A DNA stretch of 64,000 nucleotides from positions 994,408 through 1,058,407 of the forward strand of contig SSNP01000151.1 of the NCBI GenBank assembly GCA_006937955.1, in the 5' to 3' direction. The DNA comes from Pachypanchax playfairii (Eukaryota > Chordata > Actinopteri > Cyprinodontiformes > Aplocheilidae). Under the pieces are notes generated by a model. That model was given only the letters and a program-made list of their open reading frames with translations, did no database searches and was not told where the DNA came from. Below are positions 23,682-35,125 of this stretch, piece by piece. Position numbers and translations under genes: made by a program. How positions within the stretch are numbered: position 1 is the first letter of the stretch; each line of letters opens with the position of its first letter.

Positions 23682-24925
23682 TATCTGTAACATGTTTCCA
23701 TGCAGTCATGGCTAATGCCAACAGTGAATCTATACTTTGATAACAACTGCTCCAATTTCAAGAAGGAGTTGAAGCAGTTGAGCTGAAAAATGTTGAGAGG
23801 AAACTGTTCCACATGAGTGAAGTTACAGAAATTACAGTAAACAAGCATTAAAGCGAGCATTGCTTATTTCTGTACCAGAGTTGCTTTCTCTGGTCTTGTG
23901 TCAGTACATTTCCTCTGTGGGGATTACTAAAGCAGTCTTATCTTTTAATGTCCTGAGTGTTAAAAAAATGAACTCTCTGGAAAACTTGATTTAAACACTC
24001 AGCCAAGTTTAACACTCCTTCCAGCCATATAAATGCTTTAAATATATATTGTGAAGTTAGTGGTCTAATATCATTTTTTTCCGTTGTTTTAAATGGACAA
24101 AGTACCAATACCCTAAACATGCAGAATTAACATCTTTCTGTTACTCTGCAGACATAAACACCAAGGCTACATAGAAGAAAAAGAAGGTGAGACCACATCA
24201 AACTCCACATCACTATTAAATTCTCCAAGGACCGAATGATCACCATCGAAGCATTAATACGGGTATCATGCCGAGGTAATGTGTCTCTGTGATATCTACT
24301 CATATTTGTGCTTTACCCTAAGATGAATAGAGCTGACAGTACACGCGTTCCTTTGATAATACACTTAAATTAGGGGCAGACGCAGAATGAGGTCTAATGA
24401 TGTTTTCTTATCATTTTAGAACCTTATCAGCTCAGTGTGGTCTCAAAGCATTTTCATCCAACACATAAATACACATGCCATAGCCAGTCTTCGTTTCAGA
24501 GTTAGTGTTATTTTCTGTTCAGGCTAACATGTCAAAAACTTGTCAAAGGGATTCCACAAGAAAGTAGATGTGATCTAATGCATCATCATCAAACAGAAGC
24601 AGTGAATAGGTTTTAGGGCAGCTTTTAGGGTACTTTTTGGGGCAATTAATCAGCTCCTTGTTTTAGTGATAACTTGAGATTTTAACAAAGAAAATAGATT
24701 CCATGAAAATGTTTTAATGTGTCTCATATTTGTCCAAAATTTTGTTCTGAAATTTAAAATGTTATGACTCATCCACAAGTTAGACAAAACAGTGATCAAA
24801 ATTCTTTGATACTCTAACTGTTAAAATTTATATTAGAAAGAAGTTGCTTGAGTGGAATTAATTGAATTGTAAGTTGATTTTTACAAGACATGTTTGATTT
24901 TTGCATTTTGCCCAGAAATACCTGC
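23682..24925. other. Intergenic, no gene seen
   Basis: AT-rich sequence. A pyrimidine-CAG followed by about 35 bp and GTGAGA near 24137-24190 resembles a tiny exon but has no supporting context. Confidence 0.5.
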
Positions 24926-24929
24926 TTAA

Positions 24930-25254
24930 AGATCCACTCTGATCATCTTTTGAGTTATGTTAAAGCGTTCTCAGTGGTCTTTAAATTATGATTATGGCAT
25001 TTTTATCCAAAACCCGGACTGTTTTCTAGGATGTAGTTTCTGCACAGTGGCAGTAGCTCATTAGCAATTCACCTCTGCGCTGTAGGTGGAACCATTGGTA
25101 CGGACCCATCTCTCCATATTGCTGAGAGATCTCTTCTGAATTCAGAAATGCAATTTTGAGCTTAATTTTCTTAAGATATGTCCTCTAGAATCTGAATAAT
25201 CCCACAAGAACATGTTAACAACACGAAAAACATGATTTTCATCAGAGTGGGTCT
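24930..25254. mobile_element. 325-bp TTAA-flanked miniature element (family IV)
   Basis: The ends AGATCCACTCTGATCA and the inverse of AGACCCACTCTGATGA face each other with TTAA at 24926-24929 and 25255-25258. There is no coding capacity. The end sequence is familiar from teleost genomes. Confidence 0.82.
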
Positions 25255-25258
25255 TTAA

Positions 25259-26050
25259 ATTGAACTGAATTGTCAGGAATCTGTTTACTCAGCAGGCTCA
25301 TTATCATTTTCCATCTCACCTGTGCTTGCCTCAGCTGTCATTTGCAGCACCTGTCCACACCCCTTTATAAGGGAGAGCCAGTCGTTGCATTACTGCCATT
25401 TGTTGAGGAACATAGTTCTCACTTACCAGACGTTCTTGTAAACCTGTAACCTGAAAACATAATTTACCAACCTCACTATGAAAAGTGCACGTTTTTGTAA
25501 TTTTCCATTTCCGAAGCTTTTTACCAAATACTAATAAATTCAGTAGCAATCCTCCTTTTGTGCCTTATAGGTAACCATATTTTATGATTGCAAAAATCAT
25601 TTTGGGGGCTCTAACTCCTCAGCATAAAAAATACCTCTTCCTCACAAAGCTTGCTTCTGCTAAGGAAATTTTGGCTGCCATTTTAAACTCACTTTTCTTG
25701 CGAGAGTTTAAAAGATTTTGAGTTACAACATCCTATTTGAAGAGTACATAAATAATATAAAAAATGGCAATATATGAACAAAAGTGAAAGTTTTGTGTGT
25801 TTTTCCATTGATTTTGCAAACATAGGTAAGTGTGGCACAAAATTTTGGTTTGGGTGTAAACAAGGATCATATGACCAAATGTTTTGACAGTATTAAACAT
25901 AAGATGTAACTGCTTTATTTCTGAAATCCAGTTAAAACAAATACCTCACCTCGCAAGGCAGCAACATGCAATGACACAACTGTGCATGCTCATCATGGGA
26001 CTTGTTATACTCGAGTTTCACTTCCTGTCAGCAATTTTTCCATTGAACTT
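25259..26050. other. Intergenic, no gene seen
   Basis: No splice-bordered frame or terminal repeats. A TTTATAAGGG box at about 25362 is the only promoter-like string. Confidence 0.45.
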
Positions 26051-26054
26051 TCCT

Positions 26055-26640
26055 TTACCCCTTTTCCACCGACAGAACATGGCATAGCTCAGTTTACTTA
26101 AGCCCCCTGCTGACTATTTTCCACCACCTTTCTCGGATCTTACCCATGTCATTTCGTGCCATTCTATCCTCTTTTTACGGACCACCTGCCTTGGTCAGAA
26201 GCCGTCCAAAACCAGCTAGCATGCCCACCTGTGTACTGATTGGTCCAGTAAACCGATACCAGTGACACGACTACCTACGTAGAGGTAGCCATTGATTGGC
26301 ATCACTATGATCACATGATGTGATGTCAGGCGTTTGATCTCTCAGCCAGCAACAATGGTGGCTTGTTTTACTAATTTCAAGATGTCATCAATAACTTAAA
26401 TTCTCAACTGTGACTACTGGACCATGAAGGACCGCAATGGTTGGAGTGGCAGACCGCAAACATGGAAGTGGTACGATGAACTGGAAGCTATTTATGGGGA
26501 AAGACCGGCAAGCAAACAGGACAGAGTGGGACGGTTAGCTCTGCCCAAAGCCAACCTGTGTTGGTGGAGAGACAGACCGAGCAAGAGAGAGACTGGAGCA
26601 ACAACATCCGATCATCCTTGATGTCAGACAACAGGGAGTC
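26055..26640 (+). mobile_element. Possible Harbinger-type fragment with SANT-like ORF
   Basis: It starts with CCCCTTTTCCACCGACAGAA, a terminus shared with 30849-30868. A 65-codon frame (26424-26621) contains TWKWYDELEAIYGERPAS, which resembles the Myb/SANT-like accessory protein of PIF/Harbinger elements. The opposite terminus and any transposase are missing. Family assignment is tentative. Confidence 0.4.
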
Positions 26641-26879
26641 ATGATTAATTTTAAGCGCTTTAAGTACTTTGGTGCAGCACATGAAAAACTCTTGAAGCGA
26701 TCTCACTTGAGGGCATGTAGTCACATTGTTGTTTACTGTGCAGATACGTTCGTTCTGCTGGTTAGCTTTCAGCTAGCTGTGCCGATTAGCTCTGTCGACA
26801 AAGTTTTTTTTTTGTTCAAGAGAGTCTTGCACCAACACACATGTAACCCCTGATTCACATTAAACACATTGAATAAATC

Positions 26880-27475
26880 AAAAAGGTAGACCAGTTACTA
26901 GGTTCAACAGGATTACAATTACATGTAAGTTTGAAATGAAATGGCTGGAGGCAGGGATGAGAAAAAACAAACTGTTATTTTTGTTCATGAAATGATAAAA
27001 AAAACAAATTAGCAGTTACATCACATACATATCCACTTTAGTATACTACAAAATAAAACCGATGCATCGGTGAATAAAAAATGTAAAGAAAATAAACCCT
27101 TGTCGTATTGAGCTCAATATGTTCAGTTTGTCCCATTGTCATAGTCAAGTCTGACTGTCAAAAGTTCAATGAGTTTCCTGTTCAGTGAGTTGAGTTGTCA
27201 CCACTTAGCTGTTCACACTAGAGAGAAGAATGAGGTTCTTCTAATCAAGGTTCAATTCAGTTCTGGGCACTGGCTCGTCATCTCCATCCAGAGAGAAATC
27301 CAAAATCCAGTCTCGTAATTGGCAATCCGTACCAAGGTAAAATACCTAGCCTGCACACAATAATGATATTATTGCATACAGCAAGGTGGTGTATTCACGC
27401 AGCACCAGGCACCTCCACACGGTCTCCTTAAAGTGTGCTCTCATCAACCAACGAATTATACAGTTCGGCACAGCT
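26880..27475. other. Unrecognised sequence left of the Tc1 remnant
   Basis: No element ends found. It supplies the foreign C-terminal codons of the Tc1 frame (27346-27475). It might be a non-coding part of another decayed transposon. Confidence 0.4.
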
Positions 27476-28452
27476 CGTTTTCTGTAAGTCTTCACAAGGT
27501 TTTCACACACTGTTGCTGGTATTTTGGCCCATTCCTTCATGCAGATCTCCTCTAGAGCAGTGATGTTTTGGGGCTGACGCTGGGCAACACGGACTTTCAA
27601 CTCCCTCCAGAGATTTTCTATGGGGTTGAGATCTGGAGACTGGCTAGGCCACTCCAGGACCTTGAAATGCTTCTTACAAAGCCACTCCTTCGTTGCCCGG
27701 GCGGTGTGTTTGGGATCATTGTCATGCTGAAAGACCCAGCCACGTCTCATTTTCAATGCCCTTGCTGATGGAAGGAGGTTTTCACTCAAAATCTTACGAT
27801 ACATGGCCCCATTCATTCTTTCCTTTACACGGATCAGTCGTCCTGGTCCCCTTGCAGAAAAACAGCCCCAAAGCATGATGTTTCCACCCCCATGCTTTAC
27901 AGTAGGTATGGTGTTCTTTGGATCCAACTCAGCATTCTTTCCCCTCCAAACACGACAAGTTGAGTTTCTACCAAAAAGTTCTATTTTGGTTTCATCTGAC
28001 CATATGATGTTCTGCGAATCCTCTTCTGGATCATCCAAATGCTCTCTAGCAAACTGCAGACGGGCCTGGACGTGTCCTGGCTTCAGCAGGGGGACACGTC
28101 TGGCACTGCAGGATTTGAGTCCCTGGCGGCGTAGTGTGTTACTGATGGTAGTCTTTGTTACTTTGGTCCCAGCTCTCTGCAGGTCATTCACTAGGTCCCT
28201 CCGTGTGGTTCTGGGATTTTTGCTCACCGTTCTTGTGATCATTTTGACCCCACGGGGTGAGATCTTGCGTGGAGCCCCAGATCGAGGGAGATTATCAGTG
28301 GTCTTGTATGTCTTCCATTTTCTAATAATTGCTCCCACAGTTGATTTCTTCACACCAAGCTGCTTACCTATTGCAGATTCAGTCTTCCCAGCCTGGTGAA
28401 GGTCTACAATTTTGTTTCTGGTGTCCTTTGACAGCTCTTTGGTCTTGGCCAT
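27346..28452 (-). CDS. Tc1 transposase with foreign C-terminus
   Basis: This 368-codon frame starts MAKTKELSKDTRNKIVDLHQ, the standard start of a teleost Tc1 transposase. It has two helix-turn-helix units (residues about 10-50 and 60-115), a nuclear-localisation-like basic stretch, and an intact DD34E triad: D153 (WSDETK), D244 (FQHDNDPKH) and E279 (DLNPIENLW). After KTYRKR at about residue 326 the family sequence stops, and about 40 residues come from unrelated flanking DNA. The catalytic core is complete but the element has lost its left terminal repeat, so it cannot be a mobile unit alone. A protein able to act in trans is conceivable but unproven. Confidence 0.88.
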   Translation of the reverse strand: MAKTKELSKDTRNKIVDLHQAGKTESAIGKQLGVKKSTVGAIIRKWKTYKTTDNLPRSGAPRKISPRGVKMITRTVSKNPRTTRRDLVNDLQRAGTKVTKTTISNTLRRQGLKSCSARRVPLLKPGHVQARLQFAREHLDDPEEDSQNIIWSDETKIELFGRNSTCRVWRGKNAELDPKNTIPTVKHGGGNIMLWGCFSARGPGRLIRVKERMNGAMYRKILSENLLPSARALKMRRGWVFQHDNDPKHTARATKEWLCKKHFKVLEWPSQSPDLNPIENLWRELKVRVAQRQPQNITALEEICMKEWAKIPATVCENLVKTYRKRAVPNCIIRWLMRAHFKETVWRCLVLREYTTLLYAIISLLCAG

Positions 28453-28815
28453 AGTGGAGTTTGGAGCGTGACTGTTTGAGGTTGTGGACAGGTGTCTTTT
28501 ATACTGATAACGAGTTCACACAGGTGCCATTAATACAGGTAACGAGTGGAGGACCGAGGAGCCTCTTAAAGAAGTTACAGGTCTGTGAAAGCCAGAAATC
28601 TTACTTGTTTGTAGGTGACCAAATACTTATTTTCCACCATAATTTGCAAATAAATTCTTTAAAAATCAGACAATGTGATTTTCTGGATTTTTTTTCCTCA
28701 TTTTGTCTCTCATAGTTGAGGTATACCTATGATGAAAATTACAGGCCTCTCTGATCTTTTTAAGTGGGAGAACTTACACAATTGGTGGCTGACTAAATAC
28801 TTCTTTGCCCCACTG
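27476..28815 (-). mobile_element. Tc1 element, left end missing
   Basis: The right end reads (minus strand) CAGTGGGGCAAAGAAGTATT, the terminus of a common teleost Tc1, next to TA at 28816-28817. A normal long spacer to the transposase start follows. The match ends inside the last codons of the transposase near 27476, with no second terminal repeat. Confidence 0.88.
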
Positions 28816-28817
28816 TA

Positions 28818-29739
28818 TGTGGGAGACAGACAAACACTCTCTGCCCGAGGCCAGCATGGGTCGGTGGACAAGAAACGGCTCCAACCTCAGAAGACAAAAG
28901 CTGGTGCAAGAACATTTCAACCAGTGCTTTCTTTTGGTGTTTTGCAACCTGGTTCAGGTGGTGGCAGAAAGTAAACGTAACTGTCGGCCCAAAAGTTGTG
29001 TTGCTGAAGTGGATGAATGCTTCGGGCCACTTTTTTGACTGAAGACACACCACGAAGGATTTTATTGCTTTTTTAAATTTTATTGGATAAGGGAGGCGTG
29101 CAGGATGGTGTGTGAGGAGGACAGAGGATCTTAAGAGGGACTGCATTAAGTTTTGGAGCCGCGGGGCAACTGTGAACTCTTTGCCATGGACTGAGTCGAT
29201 GACTGAGCTTCAAACAGGTAGGAGCTGCTTTTATCAGAGTCAGTGTGTGATCAGCGGGGCTGGAGAGCATTATTAGTGAGCTGAACTCATGATATTTTAT
29301 TGTCCTGCTCGGCTTGGGGATCCGAGTGGGTTTGGTGAGGAATATTGATTGACCTGAGCATCGGAGCGCGAGAAGGCTTTGTGCCGTGTTATTCTGTTCC
29401 AAGTTCCATATACCACCTTTAATAGAGGTAATACTGAAAAGGAGTTAAGGCAGAGGCATGGGCATATGGGACTCTTGCTGCTCTCTCCCGAATGGAGAAG
29501 ACAGGGGGTTGAAGCCCATAACACATGTAAAAAGGGGACAAACTTGTGGAACTGGATTGCAGACAATTCATCGCATATTCAATCCATGTCAGATTTCAAA
29601 ACCAGGATGACAGTTCTTGTGAGCACAGCATAGTTTGGTTTCTACCTCATTGTTTATCAACTCCAACTGCCCATTAGTCTGGCGGTGAAAACCAGAAACA
29701 ATATTTATCTGGATATTCAGGAATTTAAAAATCCACCCT
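28818..29739. other. Unrecognised intergenic sequence
   Basis: Several overlapping short frames on both strands, none with a recognisable motif. It adjoins gypsy pol sequence and may be further decayed retroelement. Confidence 0.4.
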
Positions 29740-30285
29740 AGAACCGAGAGATAAACTGAGGTTATTGATCAGAGTTGATGTCCCTCGGGAAGCCATCGAG
29801 TCTGAAGACCTCCCTACTCACCATCTTGATCAGCTTTCGGCAGTTGGTAGCTTCTTAGGAGGGATGAGTTGCATCATTTTAGAGGAACTGTCAACAATTG
29901 TTAGTATAACGGTGTACTGGTTGGACTTCGGTAACCCCATGATAAAGTCCATGAAGATGTGTGACCAGGGATGGGAAGGTACAGTATAGGCAGTGATCTT
30001 CTAAGACCGAATGGATGGCGACAAGAGGTATTGCCACAAGCACTGACTGGAATGGCAGAAACAAACTCCATTATGTCCTTGGGAAGGCTGAGTCACCAGA
30101 AACTTTGAAGTACAGAGTCAATAGTTCTCACCACCCCTGGATGACAGAAAAGGTTAGAGCTATGGCAGAACTGAATGACCTTAGATATATGATGTGGAGG
30201 CATAAATAACATTCCCTTCGGACAACAAGCCGGTGGTTGATGGTCTTGGTGGCTCAACATTACTTTTTTTGGGACTGGCAAGCTC
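29740..30285 (-). pseudogene. Ty3/gypsy pol remnant (integrase)
   Basis: The minus strand encodes the integrase zinc-binding end (HSSNLFCHPGVVRTIDSVLQ then SFWW). After a gap comes the catalytic core WSHIFMDFIMGLPKSNQYTV and ILTIVDSSSKM, then FPRDINSDQ followed by a stop where the family has DRGPQF. The order H-H-C-C then D...D is that of a chromovirus-like or Mag-like gypsy integrase. Multiple stops and shifts show an old inactive copy. No matching LTR pair is seen around it. Confidence 0.78.
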
Positions 30286-31612
30286 TGGGGTCGTCTGTGG
30301 CAGAAGAACAGATGGTTAGTGATGAATATATCTTATTTACAAAGTCGCTATTTTGAATGAAAAGTACCATAAGTGTTTGGTTATGTTTGTTTTCACAGAA
30401 GGCAATAATTACATGTAGCACCAGGTGAAGAATGATGTCATGGTTGTTGGGGAGTTCGGTAAGTAGGAGACTAGCTTGTACTTTTTCCTCTGGAAATTTG
30501 ACAAACCTGAGGATGAATAAGTGGGTTAGAGGAAAACAACACAACAACCCACTTCAGGAAGGCTACAATGGTCCGGAAGTGTCAGCTCCAGTTAGCAGGG
30601 AGCCGAAGGGACTGCAACTGTTTTTTGTTTTTTTTTCTGACTTTATCCAAGCAAACACAGTCCAAATCACAATTCCACTCTTGGTCCAATGAAAAGAAAA
30701 GAGTTGACTTACAGGTTCCAGAGGTGGCAGAGGCACAGACAGGGGCTGAGATGAATAGAGAGGTCAGTCTGAGTCTTCAGGGGAAAAGTACGGTAAATTC
30801 AAGAGTGGCAGGAAAAGGCAGGGTTTGGATCACTCCAAGGTTCAGTATTGCCCCTTTTCCACCAACAAAATTGGCACGGCACACTTGTGTGTGGTGCGGC
30901 ATAGCGCAGAACGACTCACTTGAGCGGTGGAAATAGAATGCAGGATGTGGGTGGGGACATGGGCGTGCTCAGCTTACAAGTAGTGTGAAAGGTCTGTGAT
31001 TTCATTATAAGGCACAAGATAAAGTAAACAAATCTACCAACACAAATGGTAACGGCTAACACTGTGTAGCTTCCGCTATACGCACCTTCACAATCTTTTA
31101 TTTCAACCACTCAGTTAAGGTGCATCCAAGCTTGGTGTAAGGCCAGGAATGTGGTGGTAAAATCCTCTGCAGTTTATGCCCAGGTGGCCAACCAGAGGCA
31201 TTTCCTGGCACCAACATACAGTATGGGAAAGCAGGTTTGGCTCTCCACCCAGGGCATTCCCCTTTGTCTGGAGAACGGAAGTTCCCCCCAGATTTGTGGG
31301 ACCGTTCCCCATCGCCAAGCTACTCAGTGGCTGTGAAATTAAGATTACATGTATATATTGTATGTATGGACACCAAGTCTTTCATGTATCTAGAGTCAAG
31401 CCTGCACTCATGTCGCTGCTCGGTGCCCCTGATCCTGCCTTTTTTGCATTTACTTGCAAACCGGAAGTAGCTTCCAACACTTCCAGTGCATTGTAACCTT
31501 CCTGAAGTAGTTTGTTGTGTTGTTTTCCTGTAACCTACATACCCATCATCTAGCTACTTAGCCGTCACTTACCTTTTCCTCTGGAAATATGACAAACCTG
31601 TCTCCTACTTAC
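30286..31612. other. Intergenic, likely decayed retroelement DNA
   Basis: No gene. It contains a second CCCCTTTTCCACC terminus (30849-30868, shared with 26057) and one half of a 28-bp repeat (30482-30509) whose partner is at 31573-31600. Confidence 0.4.
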
Positions 31613-31676
31613 CTGGTGAGCTCCTTGATGACAGTGATGTCATCCTCCACCTGGCTCTGCGCATAATTTTTGCCTT
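31613..31676 (-). other. Possible coding exon of an unrecognised gene
   Basis: The minus strand has TTTTCAAAG then a 64-nt open segment (GKNYAQSQVEDDITVIKELT) then CAG/GTAAGTAGG. The peptide has no stop and looks gene-like, and the donor is near consensus. I do not recognise the protein. The donor itself is part of a local 28-bp repeat region, which weakens the case. Confidence 0.35.
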
Positions 31677-33210
31677 CTTTGAAAACAAACAGAACCAAAC
31701 TCTTAACGTAAGCATGGAGCTGAATCAGTGGCACATGCAGACAGGCACTGGGCTGAATCAGCGGTGGAGAGGAGAGGTGTGGAGAGGGGGTGCAGATTAA
31801 CAAGCTGTGACAGAGCTCTTAATCAAAATTTCATCTGAAGAGCATGGAACCGGTCTCAGATGGCACACATCACAGGGAACCAACGTAGATAGATGCAATC
31901 GAATAAAGCACACCAACAGAACTGGGGAGAACAGGAAGTACAGACATTACCACAATAAAGCAGGAAATAAAATGCCAGACACATGACAAAAGTTACAATT
32001 TGTTGAAAGAAAACTGATTCTGATACCATTGTTCAAGTTCTTTAGACTTTTTACAAAAAACATGTCGTACTAATACAGTTCATAAAGTTTAAGGATGTCC
32101 CTCAAAAAAAGCAGGGAGCACCCATGGAAAATAACAGAGATAATACTGTGAAAACAGTGTGGTCCTGCCAACAATAAACAAAGCTTGACTCCAGTGTTGA
32201 GTTATCAGTGATTTGGTATGGTTGATAAAATTGTCCTGTACTGTGAAATGTCATTTCCTTTAATAGTAGTAAACATAAAAATACAAACTACTAAGTGAAC
32301 AAGTTGATTACATAGCAAGGCATTCCTAAGGACAAATAATTATCAGTTGAGGAGAGTTTGTGAAACAGAATGCTGCATTTTTAATGTCTGTGCAGGGAGA
32401 CTGTGACCTTGCAGCATGACTAATCTTTGGAGGCCTAAACATACTGTAAATGTGATTAGGAAGGTTCACCTTTTGGAGTTAAAAGCGTCACAGCCGTGTA
32501 TATTGCAGGCCCTCACTTTGTTGTTTTGACTACCTCAAAGGACACCTCAAGCTCCAGAGATGTAAAAAAAAAAAATACTTTTTTCATCCTGCCAGAAATG
32601 CACCATATTAAGTGATGTGTCACGACATATCAGAAGGCAGAGTGCAAGGATGGTATTTTTAAAACATGTTTCAATGTCTGAAGTCTGAGTCACCACATAC
32701 TCTATTCATGTGGAAATAAGGGCAATTACAGCAGAAAGGCACCATTCAAATGTCATTTTCTGATGGTTTTTTCCATCAGTGACATGTGAGATACTGATAT
32801 AATCGTACACCCACAATAACCTTTTTATGACTCAGGCATGGAAAACAGCACAAAACCCTTTAATCCATGCAAGTCAAAAATAGCAGTGTGTTCTCATAGT
32901 GTCTAAAAAGTTCGCTAGAGGTTTGGATTTTGTTAGACTTTATAATACTGGGAAATTGTACAGTGTACTTCTGTTTGAGCATGTACAGGAAATGTGTTTC
33001 TTTACCTTCCATGCAGCACCTTCATGGCTTGGCCTCTGTACAACTGTCTTACAGGTAAGAGCCTTGGCAGAGAAAGCAGTTTAGATGGGGCAGCAAATGT
33101 CACTTTGTGGTCTAATGGAAACTTTCTTACTATCTGCCCTTTTGACTTTTTTTCCTCAGAGTGACAACCTCAGGTTTCCTGCCATTAGCAAGTGTGTAAT
33201 TTCTCCTCAC
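31677..33210. other. Intergenic or intronic, no feature
   Basis: AT-rich sequence with no recognisable element ends. Confidence 0.45.
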
Positions 33211-33275
33211 CTTGAAGTTGCTGTTGGTGTTCTTGCCAGAGCGTAGAAATTCTTCGCTTTCCCTCATGTCATTTC
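33211..33275 (-). other. Possible coding exon of an unrecognised gene
   Basis: The minus strand has a pyrimidine-rich tract ending TTCAG, then 65 nt encoding NDMRESEEFLRSGKNTNSNF and K, then GTGAGG. The frame is open and polar. The phase does not join directly to 31613-31676, so an exon between them, or a chance match, must be assumed. Confidence 0.35.
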
Positions 33276-33740
33276 CTGAACTCGACAGCACATCATAGAG
33301 AGACATGAGAGGTCAGGGGAAAATTTAGAGTGTTAGGCAGGGAGAGAGATGTTCTATTTTTAAGGGCTGATTTGGACTCACACTAGTTTTTGAGTATAGC
33401 TAAACCCTTACTTTGGAAATCTGATCTTGATCTATAATGTCTAGGTAATTGTGACCTATATCTAATCTACCCTCCATTAAAAAGAAAAAAAGAAAATACA
33501 GCTGCAAAACAATTGTGTAATCTGTTATGCAGTAATAATCTTTTTGAGGAATTTTAATCAGGATTAGGGCTCATCGCAGCACTGAAACAGCATTGGTGAA
33601 CATTTATAATGATATTCTCATGGCCTCAGACTGTGGAATTGTGTCTGTGCTTGTCCTGGTGCTGCATTTGATACTATATCTCCAGCAGTCTTTGAACATC
33701 CTTATAATAAAGTCTTACAATAGTTAAGCCTAGAAGTAAA

Positions 33741-34317
33741 GGCTCCTTATCACTGGACGCGTGAGCAGTGCTCACGCAATCAGCAGCGCATCCCTTCCTA
33801 CCGGGAGCGCTTCACATGCGTAAATCACTCGCGCAGCGTCACATCCAGTTGGTCTTGGAAGATCACGAAATCTCATGAGAATAGTGAAAATGCGCGTGAT
33901 TTCGTCAGTACACACAACAACAAGCAGGGAGAAAGATGAAAGCGTGTATCCAGAAGGTATGTGGCTTATTTTCACGCCACCTACGGACTTCAAACCTGTC
34001 ACAATTACTGTATTTTCTTGTAGTCTCGCAAACAGAAATCCGGAATGTGTCCTTTTATTTTGAAACTTCCAGGTAAGAACACCTGATTTCCTGTCTAGTC
34101 CAAACTAAACTACTGAACTTGACGCCTTATAGAAGCGTACTACGTAAAAAATAGAACTGCTGCGTAATGCTCACGACACTACGCTTCTGGGACGTGTCTC
34201 ATGCGTGCTGCTGCACACACAGTGGAAAGGGTCTGATTGACTTTATTGGCGGCTATCAGCCGCGTGTTACACATCACTGACGTTGCGCGCTGCTCACACG
34301 TCCAGTGGGAAGCAGGG
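33741..34317 (+). mobile_element. Terminal-repeat element, family V, copy 2
   Basis: It aligns along its length with 3209-3781. The right end reads CCAGTGGGAAGCAGGG then TTAA (34318-34321); the left end is eroded. ATG at 33936 opens a 21-nt stub ending CAGAAG at 33956, followed by GTATGT, matching copy 1 in position and phase. Confidence 0.8.
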
Positions 34318-34369
34318 TTAATGAATGAATGGACTAATTTTTCCTGTCCAATGTGTACTCTGCCTCTTG

Positions 34370-35125
34370 TTCAAACAATTTTGTAAAATGCCTCCTGCAA
34401 ATTCAAAATAGTGCTGCTAAAGTTCTGATTAAAGTTAAAAGGAGGGATCACATTTCTCCAGTTCTTCACTTTATTGGCTCCCTGTAAAATCCAGAACAAC
34501 CAACCAGGCTCCTTCCTATTTTTGGGATCCTATTGTTCCATATGTTCCCAGCAGAGCACTTTACACTCAGACTGCAGGTCTGCTTCTGAGTCCTAAAACT
34601 TCTAAAAGTAGAATGGGAAGTAGAGCTTTTAGTTATCAGGGTCCTCTTCTGTGGAATCAGCTTCCACTTTTAATCAATTAGACACCTTGTGCAGCTTTAA
34701 GAACAGACTTAAAACTTTCCTGTTTGCACAATCCTATAGTCAGGGTTAGCTTAGATGCTCGTGATCTTTCCCTTTAGTTATGCTGCTATAGGCTTAGACT
34801 GCCGGAGGACATACTAACCGGATTTCTTCATTCTACTGACTTTACTCTCCTTGTTTGTATCTATTATTGTTGCTGCTATTAACTTAGATGTAATTGGATG
34901 TGGACCAGTTGTCATTTTTATAGCAAAATAAACAGAGTTTGTCTGTGTCTCTTTCCTTACTTTCTTTGCAGCTCAGCTCTCAGTTGAGAATGAGGCTCTT
35001 TCTGAGCCTGGTTTTGCTACAGGTTTCTTCCTGTTAAAAGTGAGTCCTTCCTTTCCACTATTGCCACTTGCTCAGGATAGATGATTCAACCCAGTAGGCT
35101 GGTAAAACATTTATTATTTATTTGT
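34370..35125 (+). mobile_element. LINE 3' end (L2-like), copy 1
   Basis: Degenerate plus-strand coding sequence (QNSAAKVLIKVKRRDHISPV, WNQLPL-like and a KTFLF-like end) is followed by a 3' UTR containing GGTTTCTTCCTGTTAAAAG and AGTCCTTCCTTTCCACT. The UTR is shared with 38745-39105 and 58585-58930. Confidence 0.7.

Noticed and set aside
27803..28399. A 198-codon plus-strand frame
   Set aside because: It is the antisense shadow of the Tc1 transposase frame on the minus strand.
26055..31130. One large Harbinger element bounded by the two CCCCTTTTCCACC strings
   Set aside because: The two termini are in the same orientation, not inverted, so they cannot be the two ends of one element.
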